64,000 nt of DNA, from positions 29,741,063 to 29,805,062 of the forward strand of contig OZ017795.1 of the NCBI GenBank assembly GCA_963969395.1, read 5' to 3'. The notes under the pieces are model-generated. The model was not told the origin of the DNA and did not search any database. It saw nothing but the letters and a program-made list of their open reading frames with translations. Positions 1-10,692 of this stretch are shown piece after piece (positions within the stretch are counted from its first letter, which is position 1; the number at the start of each line of letters is the position of its first letter). The position numbers were made by a program, and so were the translations under genes. This DNA is from Pseudoscleropodium purum (Eukaryota > Streptophyta > Bryopsida > Hypnales > Brachytheciaceae).

Positions 1-51
1 TTCAAAGCACTTAATCTTTAAAGAATAGAAGGGAATCTAATATACAATCAT

Positions 52-371
52 TAGAAGAAACTTGTGTTGCTTTCAACATGCTTTCAACAAAATCTAGCTG
101 ATGTTTTTTATTAGAAATAAAACATGTTGGAATTAGAAGAAAACTGTGTTGACTTCAACATAATCAATTTAATGTCTTTGTTGTATCCAACACAAAATTT
201 GCATTTTCTAGCATAGAAAAACATAGATTTTACACGACACAACAAACAAATCAAATTGATTATGTTGAGGTCAACATAGTTTTCTTCTAATACCACCATG
301 TTTTATTTCTAACAAAAAACAACTTATAGATTTTGTTGAGAGCATGTTGAAAACAACGCTAGTTTCTTCTA
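52..371. repeat. Inverted repeat (foldback) with 119-bp arms
   Basis: The left arm (52-170) and the right arm (253-371) are reverse complements at roughly 90 percent by eye, with an 82-base loop (171-252). Each arm itself holds two direct copies of a motif of about 29 bases that begins TTAGAAGAAA and ends TTCAACAT (51-79 and 133-161 on the left arm). Both strands could therefore fold into a long, nearly perfect hairpin. It may be a MITE or foldback element, or a source of double-stranded small-RNA precursor. No target-site duplication or recognised family end is visible, so the class is open. Confidence 0.85.
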
Positions 372-1571
372 GTGCAAAAATTGTTTGATGCATCACTCAT
401 TCATTCCACAAATCACTATTAGTACATTCAACTTCATCAATCTATTGCAAACTAGTCTTAATTTGCTTATAGCAATTGAATATTGATTTTGCTCAAGGAC
501 TTTTGACAATATACTCAAAAGAGTCTATCTACCCAACTTACACTCATTATAGACAGTTGCTTAAAGCTAGATAATACTAAACATTATCCATTCTTTCAAG
601 AAGTTATTCTAATAGCCTTCAATTTAAGGTTAGAATAGTCAATGTTATAATTGTTCAAAGCTTTGTTCTTCAATCACATATTAATTGCTTTAATTAAGCA
701 TGTATAATGGCTCACATTGCTTCAAAGTTTACATAGACTATCATACTGATTTAATCAAAGACAACATACATACACATATGCATCTACTTATAGCAATCAA
801 ACTAATCTACTCTAAATTAGTGATTATTCTCACATAAATTTGCATACAACAATCATATCTTCACTTTTTTAAACAAACAATCTTACACACTTGATATACA
901 ACCACTCAACACACAATTGCCCAATCATTGGAATTTCAGAAACATCAAAGTCACACAAACAATGAAATATGATTCCCAATCATTTGGATGTACACAACAA
1001 TTAGAAAAATATGCTTAAAACTTTACTACACCAATATAGCACAAGAAGCACATAGTTGAAAGCAGCAACTATTGCTTCATACAAAACATGAGAGAGAAGA
1101 AAATGAGCCATCTTCCACTATATACTTCAATCAACTTCAAGAAACCTTCCCAATCTACATTGGATTACCGTTTCAAAATGCAACTCCTTAAAGCTACTCT
1201 TAAAATCAATATCATCGTAAAGGAGGTGATCCATTTCTAGCTAGTGAAACAATTCAGCATATGTGCAATATGTATAGGATCATGGAGAAAATTTTCTTGT
1301 ATGAAGAAATAGAAATGAACAATGTTCCCTATTTTTTTTCAAATTTTTTCATAAAAAATAGAATTTCTGTAAATTATTTTCATGAAGATCCTGTTTCACG
1401 CATTTCCATTATGTAGACTATCCCAACTCCAGTCATAGGCAATAAAAAAAATTAACACTTTATATCCATAAATGATCATTAAGGCAGGCATAGAAGCGCT
1501 CACTGTGCACTTGAAAACTGACATCAAAAGTAATAAATATGTAGATTACTTATGAACAATTCATACATCTA
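372..1571. other. AT-rich spacer, no gene seen
   Basis: No reading frame of useful length and no recognised element is seen. The sequence is AT-rich and low in complexity. Confidence 0.6.
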
Positions 1572-1632
1572 GTTTGAAAACTTGGGCCTCCCTGTTCATA
1601 GATGTTTGAAAACTTAGGCCTCCCTATTCCTG
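1572..1632. repeat. Two-copy direct repeat of about 31 bp
   Basis: Two adjacent copies share the cores GTTTGAAAACTTGGGCCTCC and GTTTGAAAACTTAGGCCTCC. This is a minor local duplication at the edge of a less AT-rich segment. Confidence 0.7.
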
Positions 1633-1701
1633 CTCAAGTACAAACCCTAAACCAAAACCCTAGAGCTCTCATCTCCCACCTACTTGTCTCTCTCCACCAA
1701 T

Positions 1702-2347
1702 CTATTGTGTTTCTCCTACATTATGTTGCATCAACGATGTTGCTTGCAATGGATATGTAACAGGGAAGGTTTGATGGTGGTTCAAATTAGGCATTTGCAA
1801 CTCTTGTAGGGATTGTGAAGGGGCAATATAATTTTGAAATGCATTGTTAGTGAAGTATAGCACTCCGTTTCTTAGAAGCTGTGATGCAGAATTTTGTCCC
1901 CCCTCTATAATTCCTATTGCATTTGTATTAGAGGTCGGAATGATCATTGTGGCATTGGAGTTTTCAAGTTGCAATGGATTTCTGTAATTGGTTGCTAGCG
2001 CTGGAGGATGTGGACTCAACATTAGGGGCAAAGTAGGATCTGTTGGAGGGAGCGTTTGAAAAGAACAACCGGAGGGAGTAGCTGGTGGGAGGAAGTGACA
2101 AAGAAATTGGGGGCACAGCTGGCCCCCCTACGACACTTGCTATCAAGGGAGGCCACCCCAACAACACTAAAGGATGTGGCCTAATAGATGCAATTAAAGG
2201 GGGGGCCTCCATGCCTACTACAATAGGGGGAAGCAACCTCATCGAAGCCGCAGCCTTAGCTAGAGCAGGCATATCCATCAACACTGAAGTATTTACAATG
2301 CCATTGTTGCCTTTGGATTTCCGCCGTCTGCAACAACCATATCGCAA
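1702..2347 (-). pseudogene. Possible coding fragment of unknown family
   Basis: This stretch is richer in GC than its surroundings and is open on the minus strand in two overlapping frames: 1964-2347 and 1702-2031, the latter continuing open upstream to about 2100. The first frame reads RRRKSKGNNG followed by MDMPALAKAAASMRLLPP. The second is rich in Pro, Ser, Asn and Gln. The DMPAL...LLPP phrase faintly recalls the tails of plant AP2/ERF proteins, but there is no AP2 domain nearby, so this is only a suggestion. An equally long frame exists on the plus strand (2085-2441). It could be a captured gene fragment or chance openness caused by composition. Confidence 0.25.
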
Positions 2348-2647
2348 AGCACAGAACTATAGTTCACGTACCTTAGTCAGCAACAGCTCCCACTCCAACT
2401 ACACCTCCCGCTTCTCCGCCGCTGCCTACTCCCGACTTTGACATCACTTCGTTGCTGCTTGTAATTTTCTTGATGTTGTCGCCCGTGCTACCTCCACTTG
2501 TTGAAGCAATCAAGAGCGTGAAGTTGCCTCCTAATCTCTTGCCCTTTCCCGTCGTTCCTCTGCCTTTGTTTGTTGCTCCAGTGCTTTATGGGCACAGTCT
2601 TCTGCTTGCTATCGATGATAAGTTTCTTTCTCCAATTGTTTTACTTC

Positions 2648-4872
2648 TTATTTTTGTAATCTTTGTCGTTTTGCCACTTCTTTGTCATGTTTTCCTCTTT
2701 TTCTTTCTATTGCATGTTCTGCATTTTCTTGCTCCCTTTGTTCAATACTATTGATGTATTCCTCCGATGTGATCACTAAAGATTTGGAGAAATCTAAAAT
2801 AGAATTTACAGTCCATTTTCTTTTGTTGGACAAGTCTTTGATGCTGGGCAGATGCAAGAAGTGTGTGATGGAGTTAAGATTTGTGTCCTTTGAGTTTTCA
2901 ATGTCGTTCTCCTTAGGCAAGTTGACATCTTTGGGCTCATTGTTGACGAAAAAGTGCTTTGTGTTGGCGTGTTGAGCTTGTTAAAATTCAGCAACTATGG
3001 CATCATTCTCCAAGGCAAGTACAACTACTGCTTTGTACTTTGTACACACTTTTTCTTAACTCAAATCCTCTTATAATTGTGCATTTCATCCACCACTATA
3101 GTCTTTTTCAGCTACTTCATAGTTGTAGTGTTTATATTTATCACTTGGATCAAGATAGTTGTCTATGGCAGTTGAGTCTAATGGAAAAATTCTTGTGCAT
3201 CTGAATCTTTTGGTAATGTTGTTCACTATTAAAGCTTGCTTCAAGCTCATGGACAGCCACTGTGCCAACACTTGTTTATGTGTAGGCTAATTTAGGTGTC
3301 TAGGTACCCAATCATCTTTGTATTGCTTGAAGTAGTTCTTGAAAGGTCAAAAAGCACATACATCTAAAGGTTGCATTCTATGAGAGCTGTGAGATGGTAG
3401 ATTTACAATTTCCAGACCTATGTCATGTGCTACAATGGCCATATCAATGGAAATATGACTAGCATGGCCATCCAAAATCAGTAAATGTTTGTGACTACAT
3501 GATATGCCATCAACATCTTCCACATTCTTCATAAAATGAGAAATCCAAGTTAGGAACACGACACTTGTCATGAAAGCCTTTGGTTGCATTGCCATTGTTG
3601 CACCTAGCTCACAATGTAGTATGTGGTTGTAACGAACTCTTTGCCCTTTGAAAATATACAAAGATAGTATGGCTAACCCTTTTGCATTAATGCAGACTGG
3701 GACTAAGAGCCATTCACGTTGATCTGGGATTGTGAGATGTACTTGACGAATCCCTCTCCAAGCTCAAACAATTGCACCACCATTCTTATCTCATCACAAT
3801 TTGAGATTCTATTTAGAGAATAGTTATATGAGGTATACATCTTAGTCAAGTTTTTATAGAAGCTCTAGACATTTTCTTAACATAGTCCTTTTTCCCTAGC
3901 AACTACAAGAGCTTCAGTTGCCCTCAATGTCAACTTTGGGTGATAGCATTTGAACCACCTCATCCATCTGTCACTTGGAATTCTGTTTTTGAATGGTCTA
4001 TATTGATTTTTCATGATTTTATACACTTTCATTTTCAATGCCATTGGACTTAAACCTAGACCTTTGTCACACATGGCTAGAATGTATTGTACAAATTTTC
4101 TCTCTTCTTCCATGGTTAGCACACTTTGAATTCCCCTTTTTGTACTTCTCCTTTGACTATAACACCACTCCTTGAATGTTGAGTATCGAATGCCATGTTT
4201 TGCAGCTGCTCATCTCATGCCTTCATCCTCTTCATCCTCTACTAGGACTTCTTCCATGTCCTCATCACTCCATAAGAAATTCTTTTTAACTTTCTTACTT
4301 TTACTTTTTTGTAGCTTCACATGTTGTGATTGGAATTTTCGGTTCTTCACTTCTTCCACTACTGCCTTCTTTCTTGTAGGACCAATTGCTATTGTAGTGG
4401 CTATGATGTCCTCCAAATTCGGATTGGTGTACAATAGGACCCCATTCTCCCTCTTCATGTGGCTTTGTCCCAACTGCCCACTCCTTCTACCTTTGTCCAA
4501 GCTTTGTATCTTTCTTCCCTACCTACTTGGAGTTGTTGCACCTTTGCTTGTTCCTTCACCTTGCCCAACACTCCTGATACTCCTGTTGCTTATATTTTGT
4601 GTCTATAGCTTTAGTAGTGCCTCATAGTGCTCTACCTCACTATTTTCAAGGGAATCAGCTTCACTTTCACTAGTCTTGCTCCATGCTTCATTTCCTCCTT
4701 CTTCCTCTTTGTTATTGTCGTTGTTGCATTGCAGTTGTTCACTTTCTAATGCTATACAATCATCCGTAGACATCACTCTCAATGTGCACAATTTGAATTC
4801 TATGTCTTCCTTACTTGCTGTGAGTTCTATCTGGGACTTTTGGTGTTTGCAATTGTGAGTGCTCAATGTCAA
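2648..4872 (-). pseudogene. Decayed pogo/Tigger-like DDE transposase
   Basis: Pieces of one transposase lie in order on the minus strand. A charged N-terminal part (4872-4213) is followed by a helix-turn-helix region with KHGIRYSTFKEWCY and an HTH_Tnp_Tc5/CENP-B-like segment (about 4200-3877). The DDE_1 catalytic core follows (about 3740-3347), with INAKGLAILSLYIFKG, LLILDGHASH and LPSHSSHRMQPLD. Next comes the FRCTRIFPLDSTAI tail motif (3271-3086). The last piece is a basic coiled-coil C-terminus (2920-2648). The copy is dead: an in-frame TGA at 4210 replaces an expected Trp, there are stops after DVCAF (3347) and near 3290, and there are frameshifts near 3700-3880 and 2960-3080. Terminal inverted repeats and the TA target duplication were not located, so the element ends are uncertain. 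Confidence 0.85.
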
Positions 4873-6179
4873 CTACTTTGCTTCCTAATGCTAGCCAACA
4901 CTTTCTAGAATTCTGTTTGGTCCTTCACACAAATCAATAGAAGACAGTACCTTTATCAACCATAGTACAATAAATGCTAATCATCAAAATATACTTAATC
5001 AGCCGCCTTAATTGGCCAATTCCATTAATACACTATGTATTTTTCAAATATCATATGCATCCATTTCGATAAATACAATTAACAAATATATTCATCCGTA
5101 GGTGTCATCTAAACCACTACAAGTCCTATTTCTATTCTGTATATACCATTATTTTTTATAAATACATTGCCGCCTGCACGAAACTACCGTAGCCTATCCT
5201 ACAAAATTAGGTCCCTGGTCAAGAATGGATCGCTTCCCTTAATTCCTCAAATCCATTATACAAGCTCACATTACCATTTCTAAAATCAAAAGCAATTTAA
5301 TCCCAATTTACACAACAAACAAATAAAATAAGTTTATGACAATATTTCACTCACAACATATTAAAAACTTAAGTTTAAATATAAGATATTGACTACAAGT
5401 GGCAAAAATTGTTAAATTGCATGAATAGGAAGAGTTACCAAAGTGAGTTTCAACAAATTGAAAACTATACAACACAAAGACAACATTTATTAATATTTCA
5501 TTTAACTTCAATCTTTGAAGCCATGTGTGTTAAACACATTCATATTAAATGGGATGCTTATTGGAAAGTTCAATGGAAATTCTAAAGTGTTCAATAATAA
5601 ATTTGCTCTTAAAAATCACCATGGTCAAGGCACTTGAATTAATTGTAGTTGGTTTCATAGTATATATCCTATATATGCATGTAGTAGAAGGAAGTAAAAA
5701 TTTGTGAAGAAGAATGAAGGTAGGAAAATTTTAGACCCTTAAATTTAATATACAAGATAAATTTATTTAAAATAATGCATGCATTAAAAGGGATTTGAGG
5801 GCAACGAAAGTCCAAAAGTTCCCAAAGTGGGGGGAACAAACATACTACGCCACTATAGCAGTATGACGTGGCTAAGACTCTACCACGTCATGTAAAATTA
5901 ATCTTTTCTTTGAAATTTTTTTATTTTAAGAATTTAAAAAAAGTTTGAATTTTTTTTATAACAACCAGCCATTCCATCTCTGTAGTAGGAACAAGGAAGG
6001 ATACAAGCCTGAAACAGGCTTTTATTGCCCTCAAATATCCTCTAATGAATGAATTTGCAAAAAATCATAGACTATTGGAAATACACCCCTTGTAGCTTTT
6101 TATATAAAAACACAATCATCTTAAGTACAATAATTAATGTAAATAGCCCCACATCAAATATCCTCTTAACTTGGGTGTA
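4873..6179. other. AT-rich spacer, no gene seen
   Basis: No convincing frame is seen. The segment 5800-5990 carries GACGTGG and TACGCCA words that recur near 49330-49370, which may mark a shared degenerate repeat. Confidence 0.5.
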
Positions 6180-7035
6180 TATCTTATATTACAAGGAGCT
6201 TGTTGCTTGTGAGTTTTCAAGGAGATAAATGTGAACTTCATATTAGTTGGGCATATGTATAATGAAATTGATGCTATACTTGGAAGGTCAAGTATGAGGC
6301 TTAAATGCATAGGCTGCCAACACTTCCAAATCTCATTCATAGATGCTAAGTCTCAAACCATTATTTCCTATTTAATTGAGGAAACTCTAGATTTCAAAAG
6401 ATTTATTGAACCTTTATTTTTTTGTGAAGATAAAAGACTTGTTGGCCATATGGAGGTTGAAATGTTCAAATTCTACTTGCATGCAAACAGTTGGTGAATG
6501 ACTCAAAATGGCTTCGAAATGAAACATAAAGAATACACTTAAAGAATATATAAAGAAGGTACATGGAAAGAAGATCTTACATCATTGAAGCCTTTGCTTA
6601 GTTGAAGAACCTAAACCACTTGCTCTCTTACTGATGAAAAGTCTTCACAATATAGTGGTTGAAGGGCATTAAGAGATTTGTTAGCAATTAGAAGGCCTTA
6701 GCCATGGAGGACATTAGCAGGGAGTACTAGCTAACAAAAAAATGCACACCTCTTTACATAATTTGGAAAGAGTTATCTTGTCATTAACCATTTTAAGTGA
6801 ATTCCTTTCACTAATTTGAAGGAAGGGTTTTGGCCAACATCAAGGGTTGGACCTACTATAGAAAATGAATATGTGAATGATGGAGCACAACATGAAGAAT
6901 ATACTTGAGGTTCTCTATTTATTGGTCATTTGTGTCATGGTCTTGAACATCATATGGGACGAGATTTATATGGTCAATATTTTATTGTTGTTTGTCTAGT
7001 TGATGGAAATAGTCATCCATTGGATAGCAAGGGCA
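6180..7035 (+). pseudogene. Broken fragment resembling DUF7869 proteins
   Basis: An open segment (6231-6497) reads VGHMYNEIDAILGRSSMRLK, then YLIEETLDFKRFIEPLF and GHMEVEMFKFYLHANSW. This matches my memory of the VGHTHEDIDALFGR... and HLIEEVPDFKGFI signature of the plant DUF7869 family, which is often linked to transposon-derived genes. Stops follow after 6497. Further coding-like text without a clean frame continues (for example ENEYVNDGAQHEEYT and GSLFIGHLCHGLEHHMGRDL) until 7035, where the element starting at 7036 interrupts it. The family call is from memory and needs a profile search. Confidence 0.5.
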
Positions 7036-7880
7036 TTAATCCCTAAAGTTCTTTGACTATGTTTTCACCAAAAACACTCCAAAGTTGTCATTTCTTCTAC
7101 AAGTTTCAAATTTTAGAAAAACAACATTTTTAGACACTTGTAATTGTAGGATCTCATAATACACTAGTTTGAATAGATGTGGAAAAAAATTAGGAAATTT
7201 CCATTGTGTAGATTGCAAGATATTAGCATTTGAAGTAGCAAAAATCATTTTTTTGTCCTTGCAAAAATCAGGAGATTACACTTCACAAGGTCTCATTTGT
7301 ATGAAAAAATGTTCAAAATGGTGGTGCTTCTATAGATTCATTCTTCAAGGCATGTAGGGTACATGCTTGAAAATTTTTAGATCATTTGAAATTATACAAC
7401 ATATAGGAAAAAAATAATAAGTAGGAAAGTGTAGAGAATGATTCAAAATACTAAATTGTTGACAATTTGTTTATGGAATTGAAAAATTCCAATCCCAATG
7501 GTTGTAATGTTGTAATAAAAAATCTTCATCTAATGTTTTTATTTTTTTTCCAAAAACATTGAAAATTTAGTTCAAAGTTTATTTTGGGATAAAAAATCCA
7601 TAATTTTTATTTAGAATAACAATTTCAAATTTGAATTTTTGAAAAAAACTGATTTTTTTAGATTTGCTGGGAATTTCCACATTGAGAAACAAACTACTTA
7701 TTGGTCCATAACTTTTGACTCATATTTCCAAATGTCCTAAAATTTAGTGCATATGAAAGAAATTCCTTGCCCACACCTTCTATTAAAATATGGACCAAAA
7801 ATATGGAAATCTTTAGTCACATGCACTTGTCCAAAATTTCTATGTTGCCAAAGTACATAGCTTGGTCCTTTAGGGGTTAA
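7036..7880 (+). mobile_element. Non-autonomous element, TTAACCCCTAAAG family, copy A
   Basis: It begins TTAATCCCTAAAG and ends GGTCCTTTAGGGGTTAA, giving inverted ends. Its interior is clearly the same sequence as 29680-30615, 58022-58790 and 33539-33878; the shared phrase GCAAGATATTAGCATTTGAA occurs in this copy and in the 29680 and 58022 copies. It has no long frame, so it is non-coding and non-autonomous. The superfamily is unknown, and no clear target-site duplication is seen (GGGCA before, GAGAC after). Confidence 0.75.
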
Positions 7881-9990
7881 GAGACTTTTATGTAGATCAT
7901 AATCACCCATATATGGTATAGATTCAATATTACATACCAACTTGTAAATCTAGTGTGATTTAACAACCCTACAATGGATGGAATTCACAAAGGTCATTGA
8001 ATTGGAAAGTTGACAATATCCAAGACCCTTATTGGTTCCATGTCAATTCCATAAAGCTTCTTATGTACAAAATAAATTGACATTATTCAATGTTTTGAAT
8101 AGGAATACAATGAAGATTGATTATTTTGTTTAGTTGAGCCAAAATTAGAATGCAATCGAGTAGGAAATTAAATCAAAGGCTTGTTTTTTTGGGCCTCGAC
8201 CTTATTTTTTAAAATGGTGTAAATGTGTCTTTTTCTTGGTCTTACAATGGTTCTATCTTAAAAAAAAAGAATTATATATATATATATATATACACACATA
8301 ATAGTAGTTGAGGTGTATGAATTGTTGTATTGTGTCAATTGGACTCTTTTTTCTTTATTAGTTTGCTTCCTTAGTTGGTTTCTAGGTCTTGTATTGAGCT
8401 CTACTATTGAATACAAACCTCAATTTCCAACAATGAGTTTTGTTTAGGCTCCTTTACCTAATGTATGAACAACAAATTGATTCTACTTTCTATTACATTA
8501 AATTATTGTTCTACTTTCTAGAGAACATACTTATTGTATTCAACTTATTGTTTGCTTTTATTAAAGTTGTATATGTGCATACTTCAAACTTTGTGTTCAT
8601 TTGGTTTATTTTCATTTTAGTGGAATCTAAAAATTGCAATTCCTTATTACTCAAGCACTAATAGAGCTTATAGTCCTATTTAAATCTAGGAAATTTTTCA
8701 ATTTTATGAATATGATGTTGCCATGTAATTAATTAATTTAGAAACAAGGATAATGAGTTATATCATGAAAACAAGAAATAAGTGAGTTTACATCAACATT
8801 CCAGTCATTCCTTAAGCTATTCTAAAGTAATAGATACAAAAATGGGTTGTGTCATAGGAATAGAAATAAGAGAGCTTTATCAATACTAATCAAGCTATTC
8901 AAAAAATATTCACTTTGGCCCAAATGATCTTTGTTTTGGACAAAATATTTTGGATTAATGCTAAAAATAAAATTTAGAAAACCCGATTCACATTGTAAGT
9001 GGAGTTTTGTGCACTCTTGTTGTCCAAGGAACTTTGAATTTGGTGCCCTTTAATTTTCATAGTGGAATTTGGAAGTATTAAAAAGTGGAACTTCAAGTTG
9101 GACATTTTCAAAGAGTACCAAAAGGCACTTAATTGATGAGTGAGGTCGTCATTTTATAGACAATTAGAATGGGCCCAAGCCCATGTATGGACCTCTATTT
9201 CACTTCCCAAATTTTCATATCCTTCAATTGGACAACCCTCAAAGAAATACAAAACATGAAAACAAACATTATTGATTGACCCCTTCAATATATCATTTCA
9301 TTGGTCTTTGGATTGATGATTGCTTGGATGGAGGGGGAACTACTACTTAGAGTTGTTTTGTTAGTCCTAGATAGCAATTGAAAGTCGAGTCTAACCAATT
9401 CACATCACAAAGTGTAGGAGGGAGGGTATATTAGGTACATGAAAGTTACATTTTGGAGAATTATCATTCAAGCAATTTTAGAATACCCAAACTTATAATT
9501 ATAGAATACCTTACACATGGTAACCACACCTAAAATCAATTAGATAAGCTTTATAGTTCTTGAGAGATGCAAGAGAAAATAATAAAGAATTTTATGCATT
9601 GGGAATGTAAATCTAACTTAAAGATGATACCTTATACAAGGTGACCACATCTAAAATTAGTCAAATAAGCTCCATAGCATTTAAAGGATGTAAGAGAAAA
9701 AAAATGAATTTTGTACATTTAAAATACAAATCTAGCAATTGCAAATAGTTGCATAATTTCATAGGCAAGATAAATTAGTAATAAAAATTTCAAAAGTAAA
9801 GATCTAAGGAGGCTATCATTATATGTAGGTGATTCCAAAATTCATATTATAGGCCCTAATAAAGATGCTCATGACATCTAAACATTGCACACCCAATCAA
9901 AAAGAATTGAAAGAGAGTTTACATAAGTCATCCTATATTATAAGAAAGGCCCAAAAATTATTCTATCACTCAAAATTTTCATCCAAAAAT
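7881..9990. other. AT-rich spacer with a TA microsatellite
   Basis: A pure TA run lies at 8273-8292. The rest is AT-rich with no recognisable gene. A short frame at 8440-8661 is hydrophobic and low in complexity, and I do not regard it as a gene. Confidence 0.5.
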
Positions 9991-10081
9991 AAGTGTCATC
10001 ATTTCATCAAGACCAAAATACATGTCAACATTTCATCAAAACCAAAATAGGTGTCAACATTTCATCAAGACCAATAATAGG
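9991..10081. repeat. Three-copy tandem repeat, unit about 30 bp
   Basis: Three successive units carry the core CATTTCATCAAGACCAAAAT with small changes. They begin near 9991, 10021 and 10051. Confidence 0.85.
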
Positions 10082-10692
10082 TGCACAAACCAAAATCACA
10101 CATTCCCATAATATCATCAAACCTATAATGTCATGTACTGTACAGTACACATTTAATCTAATTGGACAACTTCCACAAGTCCAATTATAATCACATTAAA
10201 GTGGTAATAGAAGGCCACTTGTCCCGTAAAGGCAATGACGTTACCGTACAGAGGGTTGAGTGTAGAGATATTTGACTCCTACAAGGATCTGTCCTGTCTT
10301 ACCGGGTATTTGACTCAGAAAAGGCTTAGACCAAAAAACAAGCAGTCATCATGAGAACCAGAAGTCTAGATGTATGACGTTGGAATGCAACGCCATCATT
10401 TTTGAAATGCCTTTTTGAAAGGATAATTTTATTTCCACCTACATACCAGAAAATTTTGGGGCACATGCTGGACAAAACATTCACAATCAGCAATGCAGTT
10501 CCAAGTACTAACCTGCACCCTAACAATAAAAAAGCAAAAGAGTCAGATTCAAAGAACGAATTCCATCTTTTCCTAAGCACTAAAACTTTCAGAATCAACC
10601 CAGAGCACAACGCTCCTGAAACATGTAATCGACAGAAAGGGTTATGTACAAACTCCTGAAATAGAAGATTCTGTAACTCATCTAAATTAGAT
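10082..10692. other. 3' flank of the ABHD17-like gene
   Basis: No separate gene is seen. The part next to 10692 is probably the 3' untranslated region and terminator of the minus-strand hydrolase gene. Short frames on both strands (10326-10659) overlap one another and match nothing I know. Confidence 0.5.

Noticed and set aside
1211..1226. TAAAGGAGGTGATCCA matches the reverse complement of the 3' end of bacterial or plastid 16S rRNA
   Set aside because: The match stops at about 16 bases on both sides; the expected neighbouring rRNA sequence is absent, so neither a gene nor a clear organelle insert is supported.
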